A stretch of 8,417 nucleotides of DNA. It comes from Ilumatobacteraceae bacterium. GTDB lineage: Bacteria > Actinomycetota > Acidimicrobiia > Acidimicrobiales > Ilumatobacteraceae. Below are positions 1 through 6,293 of the stretch, in pieces. The translations under genes were made by a program, and so were the position numbers. Below the pieces are notes generated by a model. It saw nothing but the letters and a program-made list of their open reading frames with translations, was not told where the DNA came from and searched no databases. Position 1 is the first letter of the stretch; every line of letters begins with the position of its first letter. The stretch covers positions 1 to 8,417 of the forward strand of contig JAIOXC010000059.1 of assembly GCA_021741795.1 (NCBI GenBank). The letters run 5' to 3'.

Positions 1-190
1 CAATGACGGCATACCCGAGGGCCTACTCACACCAATGATTGTTGGCATTATCACTGCAGGTATTTCTGGTTGGATTGCGATGTGGGGAATGATGCGCGTG
101 TTGCGCAGCAGAAGCTTTAATGGATTCGTTATTTATCGAGTAGTTATTGGTGCGGGCGTGTTGTTGCTCGCTGCTAGCTCTGTTCGCTAG
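1..190 (+). CDS. uppP: Undecaprenyl-diphosphatase UppP (BacA), C-terminal end only
   Basis: This is the last 62 codons of a gene that begins before the window; reading starts at base 2 and ends at TAG 188-190. The visible peptide starts NDGIPEGLLTPMIVG and ends in YRVVIGAGVLLLAASSVR. It holds two hydrophobic helices separated by a basic turn (MRVLRSRSFNGFVIYR). That layout, a positively charged loop followed by F..FxxYRxxxG and a final hydrophobic helix, is typical of the C-terminus of UppP/BacA. These integral membrane enzymes dephosphorylate undecaprenyl pyrophosphate to recycle the lipid carrier for peptidoglycan synthesis. The catalytic motifs lie upstream of the window and cannot be checked. 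The stop codon shares the palindrome CTAG with the stop of the convergent gene, so there is no room for a terminator between them. Confidence 0.8.
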   Translation, partial: NDGIPEGLLTPMIVGIITAGISGWIAMWGMMRVLRSRSFNGFVIYRVVIGAGVLLLAASSVR

Positions 191-876
191 CTCGATACCA
201 CCATCGTTGCGTCGCCAATTGCTGCGGCGCTTGCAACTACTGCAGACAATTCTGCTGGTACAGCAACTATGACACCAATGACTATTACTCCAGTGACTGT
301 GCCAGTTGTATTTTCCATCAGACTGAGCACGAGTGCGTCGGCAGCAAGCACTATGCCATTAGCGATGATGTCGACATGATCGCCAACTTGCATAGGCGGC
401 AGTGCTGCAGGTGGCACGATGGCCACTGATCGAAAACCGGCTGGTAGTTGCAGCTGTGTAGAAGCGTTCATGCCGGTGTTGGTAGTGGTGAGTAATTCTC
501 CAATCGAAATTGATTGATGAGCAACTAAACCAGTTTGCAGATCGTGCAGGGCGGTTGGGGAAACTGCAGATCGGGGAAGCGCGCGCGGACTAAACAACTG
601 TGAGGTGATGATGTCGCCTGGTTCAATGTTGCTTGTGGCAATGAGCACTGGTGTGGTTAAACCAAGTGAGGCGGTTGCCGATTGCATGCGTGAAAGAGTG
701 ATGAAGAACGTCAGCGCTGCACAACACACGAGACCCGCGATGACTTGTTGTTGTCGCCGATTATTGCGGCACAACGCCAAGTAGTTGGTGGCGCCCAATT
801 CGCGAATGCGCACAAGGATGGGAGCGATGGCGACTACAAGTTTGTGAAGTGATGCCGGGACGAGTTTGTTGTTCAT
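187..876 (-). CDS. SAF-domain (CpaB/RcpC-like) membrane-anchored protein
   Basis: The protein has 229 residues. Residues 1-42 are a short basic, presumably cytoplasmic segment. Residues 45-62 form one transmembrane helix (VIAGLVCCAALTFFITL). A SAF domain follows at about 75-132, with the typical pattern PVLIATSNIEPGDIIT ... G ... ISIGELLT. The rest (about 145-229) resembles the CpaB/RcpC C-terminal part: VGDHVDII, then an alternating hydrophobic stretch ending AVPAELSAVVASAAAIGDA. CpaB proteins take part in Flp/Tad pilus assembly, but no other pilus gene is in the window. In actinobacteria, stand-alone SAF proteins are common beside fmdB, so a pilus role is not established here. The start is the ATG at 876-874; there is no Shine-Dalgarno sequence before it. 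The gene lies 47 nt downstream of the fmdB-like gene on the same strand, so co-transcription is likely. Confidence 0.75.
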   Translation of the reverse strand: MNNKLVPASLHKLVVAIAPILVRIRELGATNYLALCRNNRRQQQVIAGLVCCAALTFFITLSRMQSATASLGLTTPVLIATSNIEPGDIITSQLFSPRALPRSAVSPTALHDLQTGLVAHQSISIGELLTTTNTGMNASTQLQLPAGFRSVAIVPPAALPPMQVGDHVDIIANGIVLAADALVLSLMENTTGTVTGVIVIGVIVAVPAELSAVVASAAAIGDATMVVSS

Positions 877-923
877 GCATAGTTGTGTGCGCGGGGCACA
901 CCAAAAATGCGGGAAAAACTGTG

Positions 924-1250
924 CTACGACGCGGGCGTACTGGCTGGTGCCGCAGGTGTTGCGGCGGGTGCCGCTGCTGGAGCAGCAGTTGTGCTCTCGG
1001 ATGACGCCGGGGTCGAGGAGCTTGTTGACGAAGTTGATGCAGGCGTTGTGCTACTTGAAGTCGACTTGCTGTCGGTCTTGTAAAAGCCGCCGCCCTTAAA
1101 GGAAACGCCAACTGGGGTGAAGACCTTTTTGACTGGCTTTACGACACCATCTTGGGGGTGGGCCAACTCGGTCAATGGGTCATCGGTGAAGGCCTGATAG
1201 ACCTCGATCGTCTCACCAGAATCAATGAATTTGTAGACATACGTTGGCAT
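924..1250 (-). CDS. FmdB-family protein lacking the zinc-ribbon cysteines, with Ser/Thr/Ala/Pro tail
   Basis: I start this at the ATG at 1250-1248, giving 108 residues that begin MPTYVYKF, the family's near-invariant start (MPTYEYRC). An in-frame ATG at 1283 would add 11 residues without family resemblance and would overlap the galU start, so I reject it. Residues 1-60 align with FmdB zinc-ribbon proteins, including AFTDDPLTE, KKVFTPVGVSFKGGGFY and KTD. The four cysteines expected as two CxxC pairs (about residues 8-11 and 30-33) are absent: the protein contains no cysteine, with F/S and A/Q at those places. Residues 61-108 are a low-complexity tail almost entirely of S, T, A and P, probably disordered. 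Zinc binding is therefore unlikely. The mycobacterial relative Rv0991c (Ruc) is described as a redox-regulated chaperone that depends on cysteines; this protein could not be regulated that way. It heads a likely operon with the SAF gene and is divergent from galU. Confidence 0.8.
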   Translation of the reverse strand: MPTYVYKFIDSGETIEVYQAFTDDPLTELAHPQDGVVKPVKKVFTPVGVSFKGGGFYKTDSKSTSSSTTPASTSSTSSSTPASSESTTAAPAAAPAATPAAPASTPAS

Positions 1251-1260
1251 CAGGTCAACA

Positions 1261-1270
1261 ATTCTAGGAT
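1261..1270. promoter_or_regulatory. Overlapping divergent -10-like hexamers between fmdB-like gene and galU
   Basis: The 32-bp spacer contains ATTCTAGGAT. Read on the minus strand, 1266-1261 is TAGAAT, 10 nt before the fmdB ATG and one mismatch from TATAAT. Read on the plus strand, 1265-1270 is TAGGAT, 6 nt before a possible GTG start (1277) and 12 nt before the ATG (1283) of galU. A -35-like TTGGCA lies at 1244-1249, but the spacing to TAGGAT is only 15. The two hexamers overlap over TA, so polymerases could not occupy both at once. This is inferred from sequence only. Confidence 0.35.
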
Positions 1271-1282
1271 GCAAGGGTGGCA

Positions 1283-2143
1283 ATGCACACCGCTGTTATC
1301 CCCGCTGCGGGGTTGGGGACGAGATTTCTGCCTGCGACCAAGGCGGTGCCAAAAGAATTGATGCCCATCTTTGACACGCCTGCCCTGCAACTGGTGATGG
1401 ATGAAGCAATTGGGGCTGGGTGTGACCACATCGTTGTGGTGTCAAGCAAAGCCAAGAGCGGCATCGAGGCCTACTTGGTGCCATCACCCGATGTGGTGAA
1501 GCGAGTGCGAGATAGTGGTCGCACCGAATTGGCAGATCGACTTTCACTCATTGGCACCGATGTGAAGATCACGGTCGCATATCAAGACGTGCCGCGAGGC
1601 CTCGGGCATGCCGTTGCGTGTGCGCGCCATGCAGTTGGCAACGAATCATTTGCGGTGTTGTTGCCCGACGAATTAATGGGCGATGCATCGTTGCTGACAC
1701 AGATGTGGAAGATGCACGATGCTGGTGGCAAACACGTAGTCGGTCTCAAGCAAGTGCCAATGAGCGAAGTGAGCGCATACGGTTGCGTAAAGACCACTGG
1801 CGCACCTGACAAAGACGGTGTCGTCACAGTGACTGGCGTTGTAGAAAAACCTGCGATCAACGAAGCACCAAGCGATCTCATCCTGATCGGCCGTTATGTA
1901 TTGGGAGCCGACATGTTTGACATGCTCGACACACTTGCACCAGCCAAGGGCGGAGAAATCTTGCTGACCGACGGGCTTCTTATGGCGGCAACTGCAGGCA
2001 ACTTATTGGGTGTGGTGAGCGATATCGATCGCCATGACACTGGAACGCCGATGGGTTGGTTGCAGGCAGTGATCGAGATTGCGCTGAAGCGCAAAGATGT
2101 TGGTGCAGAACTCTCCACATGGTTAGAAGGAAGATTTAAGTGA
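1283..2143 (+). CDS. galU: UTP--glucose-1-phosphate uridylyltransferase GalU
   Basis: The enzyme makes UDP-glucose from UTP and glucose-1-phosphate, supplying cell-envelope glycans. From the ATG at 1283 it has 286 residues, a normal family length. The N-terminal nucleotide-binding signature is at 5-29 (VIPAAGLGTRFLPATKAVPK, then ELMPI). Other family motifs are QDVPRGLGHAV (101-111), the metal/nucleotide-site LLPDE (126-130), VEKP (187-190), GGEILLTD (223-230) and DTGTPMGWLQA (252-262). AAGGG at 1273-1277, 5 nt before ATG 1283, supports that start. An in-frame GTG at 1277 (two more residues) is an alternative if the transcript begins there. The stop TGA overlaps the GTG start of the next gene by 4 bp, so translation is probably coupled. 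The position divergent from fmdB and upstream of moeA fits a neighbourhood often seen in actinobacteria. Confidence 0.93.
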   Translation: MHTAVIPAAGLGTRFLPATKAVPKELMPIFDTPALQLVMDEAIGAGCDHIVVVSSKAKSGIEAYLVPSPDVVKRVRDSGRTELADRLSLIGTDVKITVAYQDVPRGLGHAVACARHAVGNESFAVLLPDELMGDASLLTQMWKMHDAGGKHVVGLKQVPMSEVSAYGCVKTTGAPDKDGVVTVTGVVEKPAINEAPSDLILIGRYVLGADMFDMLDTLAPAKGGEILLTDGLLMAATAGNLLGVVSDIDRHDTGTPMGWLQAVIEIALKRKDVGAELSTWLEGRFK

Positions 2144-3375
2144 GCAAATTACAAGTAACGATTGATCCAAAAGAAGTAGGCATGTCGAAAGACCGACTCA
2201 AGCGCATCGACGAACACTTTCAGCAGTATGTAGATGATGGCAGGTTGCCTGGCTACACCGTTGCTGTGGCTCGCTACGGACAAATCGCGCACGTGAGCAC
2301 GTACGGCATGCGCGATATGGAAAGCAAATTGCCAACCGAACTTGACACCATGTATCGAATTGCATCAATGACCAAACCAATTACATCGATTGCGTGCATG
2401 ATGTTGGTTGAAGAAGGCAAGTTGCAACTCACCGATCCGGTGAGTCGATTCATTCCTAAATTCCGCCATACCCAGGTGTATGTAAGTGGTACTGCAGAAA
2501 AACCAGTGCTAGCACCAATGAAGGAGCCAATGCGCGTTTGGCACCTTCTTTCACACACTTCTGGCCTGACATATGCGCACAATTATTCGCATGTCGTAGA
2601 CGAGATGTATCGCAATGCTGGTTTTGGCTTGGTGTCTCATGGCGAGGAAACACTCGAACAGATGTGCGACCGCGTTGCAGACATGCCGCTTGTCTTTGAG
2701 CCTGGCTCATCGTGGATCTATGGCGTGTCAACCGACGTATTGGGTCGCGTCATCGAAGTCGCATCTGGAATGTCATTGAACGACTTTTTCCAAACGCGCA
2801 TCTTGCAACCATTGAAAATGCATGACACGGGTTTTTGGGTGCCCACAGAAAAATTGTCACGTTTGGCTGCGGTGTACACGCCAGACGAAACCGGGTTGAA
2901 GGCAGTGCGCTTGCCGTCGATGGAACAGTCGGTGCTCACCAAGCCATCAGCCTTTTCTGGCGGTGGCGGTTTGGTCTCAACCGCGTATGACTATTGGCGA
3001 TTTTTGCAATTGCTCGAAAATGGTGGAGAGCTTGATGGTGTTCGACTCATCTCGCCAACAACTCTTGACTTGATGACGAAGAATCATCTGCCGAACAATC
3101 AAGACGTTTCGCAATTCGGCCGTGTCGTTGGCGAAGAGGTGTTTTATGACGGCCTCGGTTTTGGACTTGGCTTTGCCGTAGTGATTGATCAGGCAAAAAC
3201 CAAAGTTGCTTGCCCCGATGGCACATTCAGTTGGGGTGGAATTTTTAGCACCGCATTTTGGATTGACCCTGTTGAAGAGATCACTGCAACTTTTTATACA
3301 CAATTGATTCCTTCAACGACATATCCGATTCGCCCGTTTTTGCGCAGCATGGTGTACGGCGCAATTATCGAATAG
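2140..3375 (+). CDS. Serine hydrolase of the beta-lactamase/EstB (family VIII esterase) type
   Basis: The protein has 411 residues and a GTG start whose bases overlap the galU TGA stop (GTGA). A good ribosome site, AGAAGGAAG, lies just upstream inside galU. The catalytic S-x-x-K motif is Ser76-Met-Thr-Lys79 within YRIASMTKPITS. LLSHTSGL (136-143) is a typical class C-fold segment. The second-site tyrosine is probably Tyr194 in WIYGVSTDVLGRVIE. The region replacing the KTG box is SWGGIFSTAFWIDP (364-377), the W-G-G form seen in EstB-like esterases rather than true AmpC enzymes. These features point to a carboxylesterase or transesterase acting on small or lipid esters; substrate is unknown. 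No signal peptide is seen, so it is probably cytoplasmic, which argues against a beta-lactam resistance role. It ends 6 nt from the stop of a convergent gene. Confidence 0.87.
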   Translation: MSKLQVTIDPKEVGMSKDRLKRIDEHFQQYVDDGRLPGYTVAVARYGQIAHVSTYGMRDMESKLPTELDTMYRIASMTKPITSIACMMLVEEGKLQLTDPVSRFIPKFRHTQVYVSGTAEKPVLAPMKEPMRVWHLLSHTSGLTYAHNYSHVVDEMYRNAGFGLVSHGEETLEQMCDRVADMPLVFEPGSSWIYGVSTDVLGRVIEVASGMSLNDFFQTRILQPLKMHDTGFWVPTEKLSRLAAVYTPDETGLKAVRLPSMEQSVLTKPSAFSGGGGLVSTAYDYWRFLQLLENGGELDGVRLISPTTLDLMTKNHLPNNQDVSQFGRVVGEEVFYDGLGFGLGFAVVIDQAKTKVACPDGTFSWGGIFSTAFWIDPVEEITATFYTQLIPSTTYPIRPFLRSMVYGAIIE

Positions 3376-3381
3376 CGGCAG

Positions 3382-3963
3382 TTAGTCGGCGCGAGAAAAT
3401 GCGCCAGGCTCATCGATCACAAAACCAAACTCGTCAACAACAACTTCAACCGTTTTGTTTTGCGCAAGACTGATGTATTGCCAGCGATGAGTGTCAACTC
3501 GCGTGTACATCTGTGGCACCACAGTGACGCCGAGAGTTTCGGTGTCTACGGTGATCACATTTTGCGTGGATGAATGCCCAACATGGAGCGGCAGCCTGTG
3601 GGTCAATATTGAGTTGGTAAACGGCGTGCCTTGTAGATCGATGTCGATGCATCCGTCCAATTCGGTTCGGTGCTCGCCGTTCATTTCGCCCCACCTGCCG
3701 TGGCCATCGGTTGCGAGCCACAAGTCGGGCTCGTCCATGTCACGAAACAATAAGAACTGCTGCACGACCCACATTGCCGACATGCGGATGACGTAGTGGG
3801 CGTTTTCGGAGCCCAAGACTCCGTTGGCCGTCCAGCCCTCGTTTTCCCACAACAAATCAACGTGACTGAGATGTGTCGAATCGGCAAGCGTCCACGATGC
3901 TCGGTGACCCGACGCGGGGAGCGCCAAATAATGATCCGGGGAGCCAGAGTGCGAATTACTCAT
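3382..3963 (-). CDS. Putative glycolipid-binding family protein (PF06475 type)
   Basis: The 193-residue protein has no signal peptide or membrane segment. I recognise the pattern of the putative glycolipid-binding family, named from Pseudomonas PA1994, whose fold resembles lipid-binding proteins. The clearest matches are ELDGCIDIDLQGTPFTN (101-117), followed by a hydrophobic LPLHVG segment, an aromatic/Tyr-rich strand (MYTRVDTHRWQYISL) and the C-terminal VDEFGFVIDEPGAF (176-189). The LWLATDGHGRW segment (81-91) fits the strand before the DGC motif. No enzymatic function is established for the family, and I do not infer one. The gene is the only minus-strand gene in the 1283-8417 stretch. It is tail-to-tail with the serine hydrolase (6-nt gap) and head-to-head with moeA (38-nt gap). 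The start is the ATG at 3963-3961; there is only a weak AGG about 10 nt upstream. Confidence 0.78.
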   Translation of the reverse strand: MSNSHSGSPDHYLALPASGHRASWTLADSTHLSHVDLLWENEGWTANGVLGSENAHYVIRMSAMWVVQQFLLFRDMDEPDLWLATDGHGRWGEMNGEHRTELDGCIDIDLQGTPFTNSILTHRLPLHVGHSSTQNVITVDTETLGVTVVPQMYTRVDTHRWQYISLAQNKTVEVVVDEFGFVIDEPGAFSRAD

Positions 3964-3986
3964 AGGTACAGCCTGTCATGTGGCGG

Positions 3987-3992
3987 TACCGT
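3987..3992 (+). promoter_or_regulatory. Candidate -10 element (TACCGT) for the moeA operon
   Basis: TACCGT fits the actinobacterial TANNNT -10 pattern and ends 9 nt before the ATG of moeA at 4002, where no Shine-Dalgarno sequence is present. A near-leaderless transcript would start about 4 nt before the ATG. GATAAT at 3998-4003 is a closer match to the consensus, but it would place the start site inside the coding region. No convincing -35 is seen. Confidence 0.3.
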
Positions 3993-4001
3993 AGCGAGAT
4001 A

Positions 4002-5231
4002 ATGATTGAGATTAGTGAGGCTCAAAAAACCGTGCTTGATGCATGTGACGTGCTTGTGCCGGTTGCTACGCCGTGCGAGCAGATGTCGGGCAGAGTGCTG
4101 GCGCAGAAAGTGGTGGCGCCCGAGAATGTGCCACCTTTTGCCAACTCGGCAGTGGATGGATACGCAGTGCGTACTGCCGATACTCAAACAGTGCCAACTG
4201 AACTGGTTGTTGTAGACACGGTTGCCGCGGGCGCTGAGCCGAAGATTGCGGTAAATGCTGGCCAAGCAATCCGCATCATGACGGGTGCGCCAATGCCGCA
4301 GGGCGCCGACGCAGTAGTGATGGTTGAAGACACACAGCGTGTTGGTGATGACCGCGTATCGATTGGCAAAGCCTCGAAACTCTATGACGCGATTCGCGAT
4401 GCAGGGAGTGATGTAAACAAAGGTGACACCGTATTTGTCGCTGGCACCGTGCTCAATGCTGCTGGTGCAGGAGTGTTGGCGAGTGTGAATGCTCGGGTCG
4501 TGCAGGCATACCCACGAGCACGTGTTGCATTGCTGTCAACTGGCGATGAATTGGTGACTGACGGATCACCGCTCAAGATCGGGCAGATACGCGAAAGTAA
4601 TTTGACGATGCTCGATGCAATGATTGCCGCGTCTGGATGTGAAGTGATCAATTTAGGAATCATTAAAGATGACGAAGCGTTGCTTGAGCGAGTGTTGCTC
4701 GACGTAATTGAACGATGCGACGCAATCGTGACGAGTGGTGGCGTCAGCATGGGCGACTTCGACGTGGTGAAGGCAGTGTTGTCGCGCATTGCAAAGATGC
4801 AGTGGATGCAACTTGCGATTAAGCCTGCAAAACCATTTGCGTTCGGACAGCTTCAAGCATCCGATGGGCGAGTAGTGCCAATTTTTGGATTGCCAGGCAA
4901 TCCAGTTTCTTCGATGATCAGTTATGAATTGCTTGCAAGGCCAGCACTGCGCAAAATGATGGGCCACACGCTCGACTTGTTGCGCCCAACAGTCAAAGCA
5001 GTGTTGGATGCGCCGATCAAGCGCAAGAAAGACGGCAAAGTGCACTATGTGCGAGTGTTTGGTGGTTTTGAAAGCGATGGTCGCTTGCATGTGCGCGACA
5101 CTGGCCCTCAGGGCAGTCACCAACTTGCATCAACTGCCCTTGCCAATGGCCTCGCATACGTGCCAGATAGCACGGGCATTGAGGCTGGAGCCGAAGTTGA
5201 CGTCTATGTGATCGGTGATTTGCTGGGCTAG
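4002..5231 (+). CDS. moeA: Molybdopterin molybdenumtransferase MoeA (gephyrin-like, possible Glp)
   Basis: MoeA inserts molybdate into adenylylated molybdopterin, the last step of basic Moco synthesis. From ATG 4002 there are 409 residues, the usual MoeA size, and the start MIEISEAQKTVLDAC matches the family. An ATG at 3978 would add eight atypical residues. Visible motifs are PPFANSAVDGYAV (44-56), TGAPMPQGADAVV (94-106), the MPT-binding-type domain with STGDELV (179-185), IRESN (196-200), TSGGVSMGDFD (244-254), KPAKPFAFG (274-282) and GLPGNPVSS (296-304). Domain IV ends with GPQGSHQLASTALANGLAYVP (368-388). All expected blocks are present, so it is probably catalytically competent. It is followed 30 nt later by moaA. 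Its closeness to galU and to a GlpR-like gene suggests it corresponds to the actinobacterial Glp proteins, which in Corynebacterium bind GlpR during cell division; a second role is inference. Confidence 0.92.
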   Translation: MIEISEAQKTVLDACDVLVPVATPCEQMSGRVLAQKVVAPENVPPFANSAVDGYAVRTADTQTVPTELVVVDTVAAGAEPKIAVNAGQAIRIMTGAPMPQGADAVVMVEDTQRVGDDRVSIGKASKLYDAIRDAGSDVNKGDTVFVAGTVLNAAGAGVLASVNARVVQAYPRARVALLSTGDELVTDGSPLKIGQIRESNLTMLDAMIAASGCEVINLGIIKDDEALLERVLLDVIERCDAIVTSGGVSMGDFDVVKAVLSRIAKMQWMQLAIKPAKPFAFGQLQASDGRVVPIFGLPGNPVSSMISYELLARPALRKMMGHTLDLLRPTVKAVLDAPIKRKKDGKVHYVRVFGGFESDGRLHVRDTGPQGSHQLASTALANGLAYVPDSTGIEAGAEVDVYVIGDLLG

Positions 5232-5261
5232 CGCTTTGCCACATGCCCGTAGGCTGTTGCA

Positions 5262-6281
5262 ATGGAATTGATCGATCCATTTGGGCGAACCGTGCGCGAC
5301 TTGCGCATCTCGATTACTGATCGCTGCAACTTTCGTTGCACATATTGCATGCCTGCAGAGGGCATGAAATGGCTGCCCCGTACCGAAGTGCTTTCGTATG
5401 AAGAATTGCATCGCCTCGCATCTATCTGTGTGAACCACTTTGATGTCGACGGCATTCGCCTCACCGGTGGCGAGCCAACAATGCGTGCACACTTGCCCGT
5501 GTTGGTGCAAAAGCTTGCAGGACTCATAGTGCCTGCAACCGCCAACTCGCCGCGTGCAGGCAAACCAATTGATCTTGCAATCACTACTAACGGCGCAACA
5601 CTGCGACTGATCGCACAAGAGCTGCGCGAAGCAGGGCTCGAGCGCATCAACATCTCGATCGACACACTCAAGCGCGAACGCTTTTACGAGATGACTCGAC
5701 GCGACGAACTCGAGCATGTGCTCGACGGAATCGATGCAGCCATTTCCGCAGGTTTTTCGCCAGTCAAACTCAATGCGGTAGTGCAACGCGGTATTAACGA
5801 AGATGAAATTGTTGACCTTGCAACCTTTGGCCGCAACAAAGGCATTGAAGTTCGTTTCATTGAGTTCATGCCACTCGATGCGCAAGGCACTTGGGACAAC
5901 AATCAAGTTGTTGGCCAAGACGAGATTGTTGCTGCAATTGCAGCCGTGTATCCGCTCGAGCTGATGCCGGCTCGTGGTGCAGCACCTGCCGACCGCTGGC
6001 GCTATCTGGATGGCAAGGGCACAGTTGGTGTGATTCCATCAGTGACCAAACCATTTTGTGGTGACTGTGACAGAGTGCGCCTGACTGCAGACGGCCAATT
6101 TAGAACATGCCTGTTTTCAACCAATGAGTTTGATCTACGCGCAATGTTGCGCGAAGGTGCAAGCGATGATGCGATTGCGGCAGAGATCAAACGCGCTGTT
6201 GGCACCAAGTGGGCGGGGCACAACATCGGTAACGTGACGTTTGTGCGTCCACGACGTTCAATGAGCCAAATAGGTGGTTGA
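5262..6281 (+). CDS. moaA: GTP 3',8-cyclase MoaA (radical SAM)
   Basis: MoaA carries out the first step of molybdenum cofactor synthesis, converting GTP to 3',8-cyclo-GTP with MoaC completing cyclic pyranopterin monophosphate. The 339 residues contain the N-terminal radical-SAM cluster motif C22-x3-C26-x2-C29 (RCNFRCTYCM). The SAM-binding GGEP is in IRLTGGEPTMR (65-75). The C-terminal second 4Fe-4S site is C266, C269 and C283 (FCGDCDRVRLT ... RTCLF). The conserved GTP-binding arginines near RVRLT are present, as is the terminal Gly-Gly (SQIGG) needed for activity in the family. An extra Pro/Ala-rich segment of about 13 residues lies at 90-102, between the helix after GGEP and the LAITTNG strand, where many homologues have a short turn. 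The ATG start at 5262 is set by the family start (DPFGRTVRDLRISITDRCN); only a weak AGG precedes it. Confidence 0.94.
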   Translation: MELIDPFGRTVRDLRISITDRCNFRCTYCMPAEGMKWLPRTEVLSYEELHRLASICVNHFDVDGIRLTGGEPTMRAHLPVLVQKLAGLIVPATANSPRAGKPIDLAITTNGATLRLIAQELREAGLERINISIDTLKRERFYEMTRRDELEHVLDGIDAAISAGFSPVKLNAVVQRGINEDEIVDLATFGRNKGIEVRFIEFMPLDAQGTWDNNQVVGQDEIVAAIAAVYPLELMPARGAAPADRWRYLDGKGTVGVIPSVTKPFCGDCDRVRLTADGQFRTCLFSTNEFDLRAMLREGASDDAIAAEIKRAVGTKWAGHNIGNVTFVRPRRSMSQIGG

Positions 6282-6293
6282 GAAACATGGGTA

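Noticed and set aside
883..1083. Open frame on the + strand giving an Ala/Val-rich peptide
   Set aside because: It is the antisense image of the low-complexity Ser/Thr/Ala/Pro tail of the fmdB-like gene; it has no ribosome site and no family resemblance.
2140..3375. Class C beta-lactamase conferring antibiotic resistance
   Set aside because: There is no signal peptide, and the KTG box is replaced by a WGG-type segment typical of EstB-like esterases.
3388..3405. GGCGC-GAGAAAAT-GCGCC hairpin near the convergent stops as a bidirectional terminator
   Set aside because: The stem is only 5 bp, there is no T-run on either strand, and it lies inside the PF06475 coding sequence, so it is not supportable as a terminator.
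3965..3990. GGTAC...GTACC inverted repeat in the spacer before moeA as an operator
   Set aside because: The arms are only 5 bp with a 16-bp gap, one arm is part of a KpnI-type palindrome, and no further symmetry supports a binding site.
5130..5918. Long open frame (262 codons) on the minus strand across the moeA end and moaA
   Set aside because: It lies antisense to two clearly identified genes, is rich in Cys/His and low-frequency residues, has no domain pattern, and is explained by the codon bias of moaA.
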